Assembly (NCBI GenBank): GCA_944383495.1
Contig: CALWPT010000016.1
Location: 1 to 61,826, forward strand
Length of the DNA: 61,826 nt
DNA from: an uncultured Clostridia bacterium
Lineage (GTDB): Bacteria; Bacillota; Clostridia; Oscillospirales; Acutalibacteraceae
Direction: 5' to 3'
Of the stretch, positions 43,077 through 50,163 are shown in pieces. Below the pieces are notes generated by a model. The model did no database searches, had not been told where the DNA came from, and worked only from the letters and a program-made list of their open reading frames with translations. The position numbers and the translations under genes were made by a program. The stretch's first letter is position 1. Each line of letters begins with the position of its first letter.

Positions 43077-44609
43077 ATGTCAACACCCGTTCCCCGGCCG
43101 TATGTGCCGGAGCAGATCACGATACATCTCGGCCCGCCAGATTCCAGCGCCCAGAATGTCACCGTTTCCTTTCCGGATTATATTAAGAACGTGGCGTCCA
43201 GCGAAATTTACCCCACCTGGGATCGCTCGGCAGTGCTGGCCAACATCTATGCGCAGATTTCCTTTGCCCTGAACCGGGTCTATCTGGAATATTACCCCAG
43301 CCGCGGCTACGGCTTCAATATCACCAATTCCACCGCCTACGACCAAAGCTTTCACTACGGCCGTAATATTTTTCAGAATATCAGCGAGTTGGTGGATGAG
43401 GTCTTTAACAACTATATTCGCCGCCAGGGCGTGCTGGAGCCCTTGTCCGCCCGGTACTGCAACGGTACGACGGTAACCTGCAACGGGCTGTCCCAGTGGG
43501 GGAGCCAGAGCCTTGCCACGCAGGGCTACGACGCTATTTCCATTCTGCGGAACTATTACGGCAATGATATAGAGTTGGTGGTGAACGCCCCTGTGAGCAA
43601 TATTCGGCAGTCGTATCCCGGCTATCCTATTTCCCGAGGCAGCACCGGCCCGGCGGTAACGGTTATTCAGGCCAGCCTTAACCGGGTGTCGCAGAATTAT
43701 CCCGCGATTCCCAAGGTCAATCCCGTGGACGGCGTGTTTGGCCCCCAAACGGAGGAAGCCGTCCGGGCGTTCCAGCGCATTTTCAACCTAGCGGTGGACG
43801 GTATTGTGGGAAAAGCCACCTGGTATAAGCTGGTCATGCTGTATGTCGCCTTTGCGCGGCTGTCTGAGCTGGAATCGGAGGGGCAGCGGATCTTCGGCAT
43901 CCCGCTGGAAATCAGCGGCGGCGTTTCCGGCATTCCCACCGCGCCCGCCCAAACCGCCGGCCCCCGGGCAGTTCCGGTTTTCGCGCAGGCGAGGCGGAAT
44001 CCGGAAGCCTCGCTCCCGCCCCCCTTGGGTCCCGGAGACTCCGGGCAGGAGGTGCGCATTGTTCAGTTCTTTCTGGCAATGATCGGCGAGTTTTATAGCT
44101 CGGTGCCGCCCTTGGATATCACAGGCGTTTATGACGAACAGACCGTGCGGGCAGTCACGGCGGTGCAGCGCTCCTCCGGTCTTCCCCTGACCGGGGAGGT
44201 GGATCAGGCCACCTGGGATCAAATTTACAACATGTATCAGGGTATTATTTTAACGGTGTTCACCCGCAGCTATTCCGATTTTATGCAGACCGTACCGTTC
44301 CCCGGAATGGTGCTGAAGCAGGGCTCCCGCGGCCCGGAGGTGCGCACGCTGCAGCAGTACTTAAACAATATTTCCATTTTGTACCATACCATACCGCCCG
44401 TGCAGGTGACGGGTATTTATGGCCCGGCAACAGCGGAATCTGTCCGGCGGTACCAGGTGCAGTTTCAGCTGCCTCCCACGGGGCAGGTGGACGAGGCAAC
44501 CTGGAATTCCATCGCCAACACCTACCGCAATGTGATTTCCAGCGAAGCGACCCTGCCCCGGCAAAATCCCGGCTTTGTCCTGAAGTCGGGCATGCAGGAC
44601 AAAATGTAA
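43077..44609 (+). CDS. SpoIID-like domain fused to three peptidoglycan-binding domains
   Basis: The protein has 510 residues from the ATG at 43077, behind GGGAGG. Residues 1-175 resemble a compacted SpoIID/LytB domain: FPDYIKNVASSEIYPTW with the Glu at the SpoIID catalytic position, a TNSTAYDQSF segment, and NGLSQWGSQSLATQGYDAIS then ILRNYYG, matching GMSQ.GA...G..Y.EIL..YYPG of SpoIID. Three PG_binding_1 repeats follow (about 180-265, 320-400 and 405-490; typical VDGVFGPQTEEAVRAFQ...GKATW). There is no signal peptide. It probably binds and perhaps cleaves peptidoglycan around the forespore. The SpoIID relation is my own comparison and needs structure-based testing. Confidence 0.75.
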   Translation: MSTPVPRPYVPEQITIHLGPPDSSAQNVTVSFPDYIKNVASSEIYPTWDRSAVLANIYAQISFALNRVYLEYYPSRGYGFNITNSTAYDQSFHYGRNIFQNISELVDEVFNNYIRRQGVLEPLSARYCNGTTVTCNGLSQWGSQSLATQGYDAISILRNYYGNDIELVVNAPVSNIRQSYPGYPISRGSTGPAVTVIQASLNRVSQNYPAIPKVNPVDGVFGPQTEEAVRAFQRIFNLAVDGIVGKATWYKLVMLYVAFARLSELESEGQRIFGIPLEISGGVSGIPTAPAQTAGPRAVPVFAQARRNPEASLPPPLGPGDSGQEVRIVQFFLAMIGEFYSSVPPLDITGVYDEQTVRAVTAVQRSSGLPLTGEVDQATWDQIYNMYQGIILTVFTRSYSDFMQTVPFPGMVLKQGSRGPEVRTLQQYLNNISILYHTIPPVQVTGIYGPATAESVRRYQVQFQLPPTGQVDEATWNSIANTYRNVISSEATLPRQNPGFVLKSGMQDKM

Positions 44610-44624
44610 AAGGAGGAAGAGCAT

Positions 44625-45188
44625 ATGCCCACCGTACCAGATATAGGCCTGCCGATCCGCAACCTGCAAACCTTTCTGCGGTATATTTCCAATACCACCG
44701 GCGGAATCCCCAATGTGCTCCCCGACGGCTTTTACGGCCCCCGGACAAAAGCATCCGTGGAAGCATTCCAGCGGCGCTATGGACTGCCGGTGACCGGGGA
44801 AGTGGATCTTACCACCTGGAACGCAGTCATCGACGCTCTTGATGAAGCGAGATATTTGTATGAGGAACCGCCGTTTGCAAAAATTTTCCCCGATTCCCGC
44901 ACCGTGATCGAGCCTGGCAGCGCCCACGAAAGCCTCTACCCCATTCAAGGCATGCTTAAGGGCTTGACCCGACGGTTTCCCCGCTTGGGAGAGCTGGAGG
45001 TTACCGGCGTTCACGATGAAGCGTCGGTCAACGTTGTTAAAAACACCCAGAGCTGCTGCGGCCTGAAAAGCGACGGCTGCATCAACCGTTCCACATGGGA
45101 TCACATCGCAGCCTTGTACGAGGCCTTTGTCTCCCGTGATCGGGTGAAGCAGGCGGAATACGGGCCCTCCTGGGAGGGCGCCGACTAA
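44625..45188 (+). CDS. Peptidoglycan-binding protein (two PG_binding_1 domains)
   Basis: The 187-residue protein starts at an ATG behind AAAGGAGG. Domain 1 (about 5-70) ends in the canonical PDGFYGPRTKASVEAFQRRY...GEVDLTTW pattern. Domain 2 (about 95-165) is more divergent (VTGVHDEASVNVVKNTQ, ending in NRSTW) and has an unusual QSCCGLKSDGC cysteine cluster. There is no signal peptide. It lies 15 bases after the SpoIID-like gene, so all three genes probably share one transcript and one role at the spore cortex or germ-cell wall. Confidence 0.85.
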   Translation: MPTVPDIGLPIRNLQTFLRYISNTTGGIPNVLPDGFYGPRTKASVEAFQRRYGLPVTGEVDLTTWNAVIDALDEARYLYEEPPFAKIFPDSRTVIEPGSAHESLYPIQGMLKGLTRRFPRLGELEVTGVHDEASVNVVKNTQSCCGLKSDGCINRSTWDHIAALYEAFVSRDRVKQAEYGPSWEGAD

Positions 45189-45282
45189 TGAAACAAGCGT
45201 CCTTCAAAGCCCTTCTGACGCGGGGGTAAAACCGCGCGAGCCGCCCCATACGAAAGCCCGCGCACAAAACAAATATGCGGTT

Positions 45283-45334
45283 CCATCCAATAAAACGCCC
45301 CCGTTTTATGAAACGGGGGCGTTTTATTGGATGG
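45283..45334. terminator. Exceptionally long perfect terminator hairpin
   Basis: A perfect 24-base inverted repeat (CCATCCAATAAAACGCCCCC plus GTTT and its complement) surrounds TATG. It lies between the convergent peptidoglycan-binding and gatB genes, and T-runs occur within both arms. Confidence 0.85.
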
Positions 45335-45439
45335 CGGACACGTCAGCGCCTGCCGCCGTGACAGATCCGCTGTTTAAAAACGTTTTCTGCCAAAGGCAGA
45401 CAAGCTGCAAAACAAATTGCTCCCGCGTGCAAACGTTGG

Positions 45440-46309
45440 TTATCCGTGATTCGTTTGATCCAATTCCCGCCTTGCCGCCGCGATATCCTCCCGCGACAGC
45501 AAAAGCGGCGGCAGATCCGGCTCAGGGAAAAAGCGGTAATCAGGAGATTGCTCCTTAGACCGCATGTGAACAGTAATTTCCTGCCGTTCGTCATACCGGC
45601 GAGTCTCATAGGAAACAGCGCCGCCTTGTTCCAAAAGCTCCCGCTGGCGGCCGATTTCATACCGCAGCGCCTTGCCCATAAACCGGATCGAATTTATATT
45701 TTTGATTTCCACCCGCTCTCCGCCGTTGAGGGAGACATTAACGTCCATTCGCAGTCCGCCCTGCTCCATGCGGCATTCGGCAATTCCATATTTGCGCAGC
45801 CGGGCAATCAGTTCCTTAACAAAGGCCGCGGCTTGTTCAGGCGACTCCAGCTCCGGCGCGGTAACGATTTCCAGCAGCGGCAGGCCGCACCGGTTGTAAT
45901 CCACCAGCGTGCAGGCGCCCCGGTCATGAATCATTTTTCCCGCGTCCTCTTCCAGCTGAATGCGGAAAATCCCGATTTTCTTCCCGCTGAGCTCCACCCT
46001 TCCGTCCCTGCAAATGGGATCCTCCCATTGCGTGATTTGATAGCCCTTGGGCAAATCTGGGTAGCTGTATCCTTTCCGAACAAAAACGCTTTTGGATGGA
46101 ATTTCGCATCCCAATGCCAGTCCCGCCTTAACCGCCTGGCGCACCGCCTGTTCATTGAGCTTGGGCATAGAGCCGGGCAGCCCCAGACACCGGGGACAAC
46201 AGCGGGTATTGGGTCTTCCGCCAAAACCGGCCTCGCAGGTACAGAACAGCTTGGTTTTCGTTACAGGCCGGACGTGGATCTCCAAGCCAATCCGAGGCTG
46301 CACCGTCAT
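45440..46309 (-). CDS. gatB: GatB-like amidotransferase subunit lacking the C-terminal domains
   Basis: The 289-residue protein corresponds to the catalytic cradle of GatB only: IGLEIHV, the zinc cysteines (CTCEAG and CCPRC), GLPGSMPKLNE, GYSYPDLPKGYQI, LEEDAGKMIHD, DYNRCGLPLLEIVT, MDVNVSL, EIKNINS and DYRFFPEPDLPPL. Normal GatB is about 475 residues; the helical and YqeY-like tail domains that hold tRNA are missing. It ends in a clean TGA 105 bases before a perfect terminator, and no remnant was found in other frames. The ATG overlaps the gatA stop (ATGA). It may be a paralogue acting on an unusual substrate. Confidence 0.88.
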   Translation of the reverse strand: MTVQPRIGLEIHVRPVTKTKLFCTCEAGFGGRPNTRCCPRCLGLPGSMPKLNEQAVRQAVKAGLALGCEIPSKSVFVRKGYSYPDLPKGYQITQWEDPICRDGRVELSGKKIGIFRIQLEEDAGKMIHDRGACTLVDYNRCGLPLLEIVTAPELESPEQAAAFVKELIARLRKYGIAECRMEQGGLRMDVNVSLNGGERVEIKNINSIRFMGKALRYEIGRQRELLEQGGAVSYETRRYDERQEITVHMRSKEQSPDYRFFPEPDLPPLLLSREDIAAARRELDQTNHG

Positions 46310-47763
46310 AAGGCAGCCGCCTCCCTTCTTGTGAACTGGGCTTCAAAAGCCGCAGCAGCTCCCAGAATAGACGCTTCATCAAAAGCCCGCCCGGTCAGGC
46401 TTAGCCCGATGGGAAGGCCGTCGCCGTCATATCCGCAGGGCGTGGTGACCGCAGGCAGGCCCGATAGGTTTGCCAGGACTGTGTACGCATCCGCTTCATA
46501 CCGCCGGATCAGGTCTCCTTCCAATACGCCGACCCGCGGCGCGGTGAAGGGCAGGGTTGGGGATAAAAGGAAATCGCAGGCTTGCAGAGCATTTTCTAAT
46601 TCGGCTTTGATCCGGTTTCTCGCCGCCGTCGCCTTTTGATAATATTCCTCCCGATAACCGGCGCTCAACACGTAATTTCCCAGCAAAATCCGGCGCTTAA
46701 CCTCCGGCTCGAACCCATTTCCCCGGCTGCTTTTCATTTGCTCTGTGCAGGTTTCCCCCTCTCCCCTGGATCCAAACCGGATCCCGTCAAACCGGGAAAG
46801 ATTGGAGGCGGCTTCAGCAGAGGAAATGATATAATAAGCGCTTAAGGCATAGGATCGTCCGGGCAGGGAAACCGGAACGCATTCACAGCCCGCGTCCTTA
46901 TAAAATTCCACCGCGTCCAAGACGGCTGCCTGCACCGCGGGCTCAGCCTTTTCCAGCAGCACCGCTGGCACGCCGATCTTTATCCCTTTTAAAGACGCGC
47001 CCACCTTCCCGGTATAGCCATAACAATTGGGCTGGCGCATGGTAGAATCGTTGGGGTCATAGTCGGTGATCGCGTCCAGAAGATAGCCGCAGTCCTCGGC
47101 GCTGGCGGCAATGGGCCCGATTTGATCAAGGGATGAGGCAAACGCGATCAGCCCGTACCGCGGGACGGTTCCATAGGTGGGCTTCAAGCCTGTGACGCCG
47201 CAGAAGGCGGCCGGCTGGCGGATAGAGCCACCCGTATCGGAGGCCAGCGCCCCCGCGCACAACCCCGCCGCAACGCAGGCCGCGGCCCCGCCAGAGGAGC
47301 CGCCTGGAATCCGGCCGGAGGAGACGGGATTTTGCACCGGTCCAAAATGAGAGGTCCGGCAGGTGTTGCCCATGCCAAAGGGATCCATGTTGGTTTTACC
47401 CAGCAGCACCGCGCCGTATCGCCGAAGCTTGGATATAATGGTCGCGTCATATACCGGGACATACGACTCCAGCATGCGGGAGCCGCAGGTGGTTTTTATG
47501 CCCTTGGTGGAGATATTGTCTTTTACAGAAAGAGGGATCCCCGTCCAGATGCGGACATCCCCTTGGTCAATTTTCCGCTGCGCGCGGCGGGCCATTTCCA
47601 TGGCCTGCTCTTCGGTCACCGTGATATAGCAGTTTAACGTTCCGTTGTGCCTTTGCATCCGATCCAGAAAATATTCGGCCAGCTCAGGCGCGGAAATTTC
47701 ACGTTGATCCAGCAGCCGGCGCAGTTTTCCAATGGACGCACGAAACAATTCTTCGCCCACCAA
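46306..47763 (-). CDS. gatA: Amidase subunit GatA of GatCAB-type amidotransferase
   Basis: The protein has 485 residues from a TTG at 47763, 8 bases after GGAGG; the open frame runs to 47805 into gatC. The Ser-cisSer-Lys catalytic set is intact: Lys in SVKDNIST, PGGSSGG, and SDTGGSIRQPA. It frees ammonia from glutamine to amidate Glu-tRNA-Gln or Asp-tRNA-Asn via GatB. The conserved MGSSTENS region reads MGNTCRTS here, a divergence that fits a paralogous complex. It lies 14 bases after gatC. Confidence 0.9.
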   Translation of the reverse strand: MVGEELFRASIGKLRRLLDQREISAPELAEYFLDRMQRHNGTLNCYITVTEEQAMEMARRAQRKIDQGDVRIWTGIPLSVKDNISTKGIKTTCGSRMLESYVPVYDATIISKLRRYGAVLLGKTNMDPFGMGNTCRTSHFGPVQNPVSSGRIPGGSSGGAAACVAAGLCAGALASDTGGSIRQPAAFCGVTGLKPTYGTVPRYGLIAFASSLDQIGPIAASAEDCGYLLDAITDYDPNDSTMRQPNCYGYTGKVGASLKGIKIGVPAVLLEKAEPAVQAAVLDAVEFYKDAGCECVPVSLPGRSYALSAYYIISSAEAASNLSRFDGIRFGSRGEGETCTEQMKSSRGNGFEPEVKRRILLGNYVLSAGYREEYYQKATAARNRIKAELENALQACDFLLSPTLPFTAPRVGVLEGDLIRRYEADAYTVLANLSGLPAVTTPCGYDGDGLPIGLSLTGRAFDEASILGAAAAFEAQFTRREAAAL

Positions 47764-47777
47764 AGGATCAGCCTCCT

Positions 47778-48056
47778 TTACAGCATTTTGGGAACGCAAA
47801 AGCAATCGCAGGCGGTGTCCGCCGCGTTTCCCAGCGCTTCCTCAGGCGACAGGGAGGGATACGCCCGGTCAGCACGCAAATCGTCCGCCGTCTGCACGAA
47901 AGCACCCGCCGCTTCCATCTCGGCTGGGAAATCCCGAATGCGGCTTACCACACGCACGGCCCTTTGCAGGTCAAGCAGCAGCGCCGCTTCCTCCTCTTGG
48001 GAAACAGACAGCACTGACAATTCCAAAAGCCTTTGCAAATCCTTCATTTCCGGCAT
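47778..48056 (-). CDS. gatC: Subunit GatC of GatCAB-type amidotransferase
   Basis: The 92-residue protein starts at an ATG behind GGGGGGAG. The GatC pattern is present: LQRLLELSVLSVSQEEEAAL, then LRADRAYPSLSPEEALGNAA and the closing FCVPKML. GatC wraps around GatA and GatB to hold the complex together. It is the first gene of the gatCAB unit, behind a good promoter. Confidence 0.85.
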   Translation of the reverse strand: MPEMKDLQRLLELSVLSVSQEEEAALLLDLQRAVRVVSRIRDFPAEMEAAGAFVQTADDLRADRAYPSLSPEEALGNAADTACDCFCVPKML

Positions 48057-48137
48057 TTTGCTCCCCCCACCAGCATTATAAATATTTCGTTATCCCAAAC
48101 CAGATAATTGTCTTTAGTGAATATTGATTAATTTAAT

Positions 48138-48166
48138 ATTATATCACCATATTCCTTACTGCACAA
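48138..48166 (-). promoter_or_regulatory. Promoter of gatCAB
   Basis: On the minus strand TTGTGC (48166-48161), 17 bases, TATAAT (48143-48138), about 80 bases before the gatC start. Confidence 0.75.
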
Positions 48167-48522
48167 TAGCTTTTTTCATGATTTCTTTACTAGCAGGCTG
48201 CAAGCAGCAAGGAAAAGGACGAAAGGACATTTGCGCTTTATTGGACCATGCAAGCTTTCGGAAATTGTCCTTCTAAAGAATACGAAAAAGGAGCCTAAAA
48301 AATGTCAAATGGCGGGGAGCCGTAACGGTCTTAAAAAGGCCTGCGCACTGACGGTGAAGCGACGGCTGTACAGGCGCTTTGGAAGGCCGGCCCTGGTTTC
48401 AAGGAAAATTGGGGAAAAGTCCTTTCAGCCGCCTAAAGCAGGAATTTTCTATCCTTCTTCTGAGATGCGGAATTTTTTGGGAAAAATAGCAGAAAAATTT
48501 TATAGATATTCTAAAATGGGAG
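48167..48522. other. Intergenic region without supportable gene
   Basis: A 131-codon open frame at 48231-48626 has a basic, unstructured composition, no ribosome site, and runs through the hnd promoter, so I do not count it. An imperfect palindrome, ATTTTATAGATATTCTAAAAT in part, lies at about 48498-48518, just upstream of the -35 region. No Rex-type box was found here. Confidence 0.5.
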
Positions 48523-48551
48523 TAGATTTTCCGTTTTTTTTCTGTTATAAT
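48523..48551 (+). promoter_or_regulatory. Probable promoter of hnd operon
   Basis: A perfect TATAAT (48546-48551) with a weak -35 (TAGATT, 48523-48528) at 17-base spacing. The leader is about 105 bases. An activator or a nearby imperfect palindrome may contribute. Confidence 0.5.
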
Positions 48552-48661
48552 GGGAACGAAATATGCAATAAAGGCGGCTTTTGGCAAATAGATCATGAGC
48601 CGTCCCTTTTTGCGCATATGGTTTGATAGGATGCGATCCGCAATTAGGGAGGAAACAAGTC

Positions 48662-49159
48662 ATGAAAAAACGCAAAAGCACTCTGCCCTTTGCCGGGACA
48701 AAGGAGCAGGAGGCGCAGCTGATGACTGTGATCGACGAGCACCGGGGGGATCCCGGCGCGCTCATGCCGGTCATGCAAAAGGCGCAGGATATTTATGGAT
48801 ACCTGCCGATGGAGGTGCAGTCTATGATTGCCAAGGGGCTGGGCACCTCCATTGAAAAGGTGTACGGTGTGGCCACCTTTTATTCCCAGTTTGCTTTGAC
48901 CCCTAAGGGACGGTACACCATCTCCGTCTGCCTGGGCACCGCCTGCTACGTCAAGGGCGCCCAGAAGCTGGTGGACGCCATTACCAAAAGCCTGGGCATC
49001 GGCCCTGACGAATGCACGGAGGACGGCTTGTTTTCCCTGGAGGCCTGCCGCTGTATCGGGGCCTGCGGATTGGCGCCTGTCATGACCATCAATGACGAGG
49101 TGTACGGCCGGCTGACGGAAAAGGACATTGACGGCATTTTGGCAAAGTACAAAGCGTAA
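48662..49159 (+). CDS. hndA: NuoE-like [2Fe-2S] subunit of NAD(P)-linked hydrogenase
   Basis: The protein has 165 residues from the ATG at 48662, behind GGGAGG. An N-terminal helical domain (LMPVMQKAQDIYGYLP, VYGVATFYSQFALTPKG) precedes a thioredoxin-like domain. Its four cysteines, in CLGTAC and CRCIGAC, hold a [2Fe-2S] cluster. It relays electrons between the flavin subunit and the hydrogenase in HndABCD/HydABC complexes. It is the first gene of the operon. Confidence 0.93.
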   Translation: MKKRKSTLPFAGTKEQEAQLMTVIDEHRGDPGALMPVMQKAQDIYGYLPMEVQSMIAKGLGTSIEKVYGVATFYSQFALTPKGRYTISVCLGTACYVKGAQKLVDAITKSLGIGPDECTEDGLFSLEACRCIGACGLAPVMTINDEVYGRLTEKDIDGILAKYKA

Positions 49160-49231
49160 AGCAGGGGGAGTATAAGGGATCCCGGGGCGCAAAGCCCGGC
49201 TGGTTCCTGAAAACGGTTAGGGGCGTTCTTT

Positions 49232-49759
49232 ATGAAGGAGCTCTCTTTGAACGTACTGGACATTGTCCAGAATTCCATTTCGGCCGGGGCTTCTCTCATC
49301 GGCATTGAGGTGGCAGAGGACACGGAAAAGGATCGGCTGGCCATTGTCATTGAGGACAATGGCCGCGGCATGACGGAAGAACAGGTCAGGGCCGTGACCG
49401 ACCCGTTTTATACCACCCGAACCACACGCAGGGTGGGCCTGGGGGTTCCATTTTTCAAGATGGCGGCGGAAATGACGGGAGGCGGCTTGCGCATTGAATC
49501 CCAGCCGGGGAAGGGCACCCGGCTGACGGCGGAATTCGTTCTTTCCAGCATTGACTGCATGCCGTTGGGGGATATGAACGGCACGATCAAAACGCTGATT
49601 CAAATGAATCCCAATTTGGATTTTGTGTTCCGCCGGAAAAAAAACGCCGAAATTCACACGCTGGATACCCGGGAGCTGCGGGAGATTCTGGGGGACGTTC
49701 CCCTCAACGACCCGGAGGTCATGGAATGGATAACCGGCAATTTGGAAGAATTTATCTGA
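49232..49759 (+). CDS. Histidine-kinase-like ATPase within hydrogenase operon
   Basis: The 175-residue protein consists mainly of a GHKL ATPase domain: N-box LDIVQNSISAGAS, G1 IEDNGRGMTEEQ, an F-box-like DPFYTTR, and G2 VGLGVPFFK. There is no dimerisation/phospho-His helix and no sensor, so it is not a full kinase. It resembles anti-sigma or MutL-type single-domain ATPases. The C-terminal 60 residues (LDTRELREILGDVPLNDPE) are unique to this type. Genes like this recur between the NuoE-like and ferredoxin genes of clostridial hydrogenase operons; the role is not known to me. Confidence 0.85.
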   Translation: MKELSLNVLDIVQNSISAGASLIGIEVAEDTEKDRLAIVIEDNGRGMTEEQVRAVTDPFYTTRTTRRVGLGVPFFKMAAEMTGGGLRIESQPGKGTRLTAEFVLSSIDCMPLGDMNGTIKTLIQMNPNLDFVFRRKKNAEIHTLDTRELREILGDVPLNDPEVMEWITGNLEEFI

Positions 49760-49776
49760 AGAAGGAATGATACAGT

Positions 49777-50151
49777 ATGAAAAGCTTGGAAGAACTCAAA
49801 GCGATTCGCGACAAGGCCCGCGAGCGCATCGCCGTGCGGGAGGAATCCGGCGAAGACGGAATCCGCATTGTAGTGGGCATGGCCACCTGCGGCATTGCCG
49901 CCGGGGCCCGTCCGGTTTTAAACGAGTTCGTGGAAGAGGTTAATCGCCGGGGGCTGCAGGGCGTGTCCGTCACCCAGACCGGCTGCATCGGCATCTGCCA
50001 GTACGAGCCGGTGGTCGAGGTGTTTGAGCCCGGCAAGGAAAAGGTCACCTATGTGAAGATGACGCCGGAAAAGGTGGCCCAAATCGTCACGGAGCATATT
50101 GTCAACGGCCGTCCGGTGCAGGAATACACCATAGGCTCATATCAGAAATAA
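49777..50151 (+). CDS. hndB: HndB-like [2Fe-2S] thioredoxin-fold ferredoxin
   Basis: The 124-residue protein begins with a helical EELKAIRDKARERIA segment and continues as a thioredoxin-like ferredoxin, IVVGMATCGIAAGARPV and QTGCIGICQYEPVVEV. The cysteines in ATCGIAAG and GCIGIC are the cluster ligands. It is the HndB-type small subunit of the NADP/NAD-reducing hydrogenase and lies directly before hndC. Confidence 0.9.
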   Translation: MKSLEELKAIRDKARERIAVREESGEDGIRIVVGMATCGIAAGARPVLNEFVEEVNRRGLQGVSVTQTGCIGICQYEPVVEVFEPGKEKVTYVKMTPEKVAQIVTEHIVNGRPVQEYTIGSYQK

Positions 50152-50163
50152 GGAGGAATGACA

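Noticed and set aside
48231..48626. 131-codon plus-strand open frame between gatC and hndA
   Set aside because: It crosses the probable hnd promoter, has implausible composition and no ribosome binding site.
48060..48660. Rex operator upstream of the hydrogenase operon
   Set aside because: I looked for TTGTTAA-N4-TTAACAA-like sites, expected from known Rex regulons, and found none.
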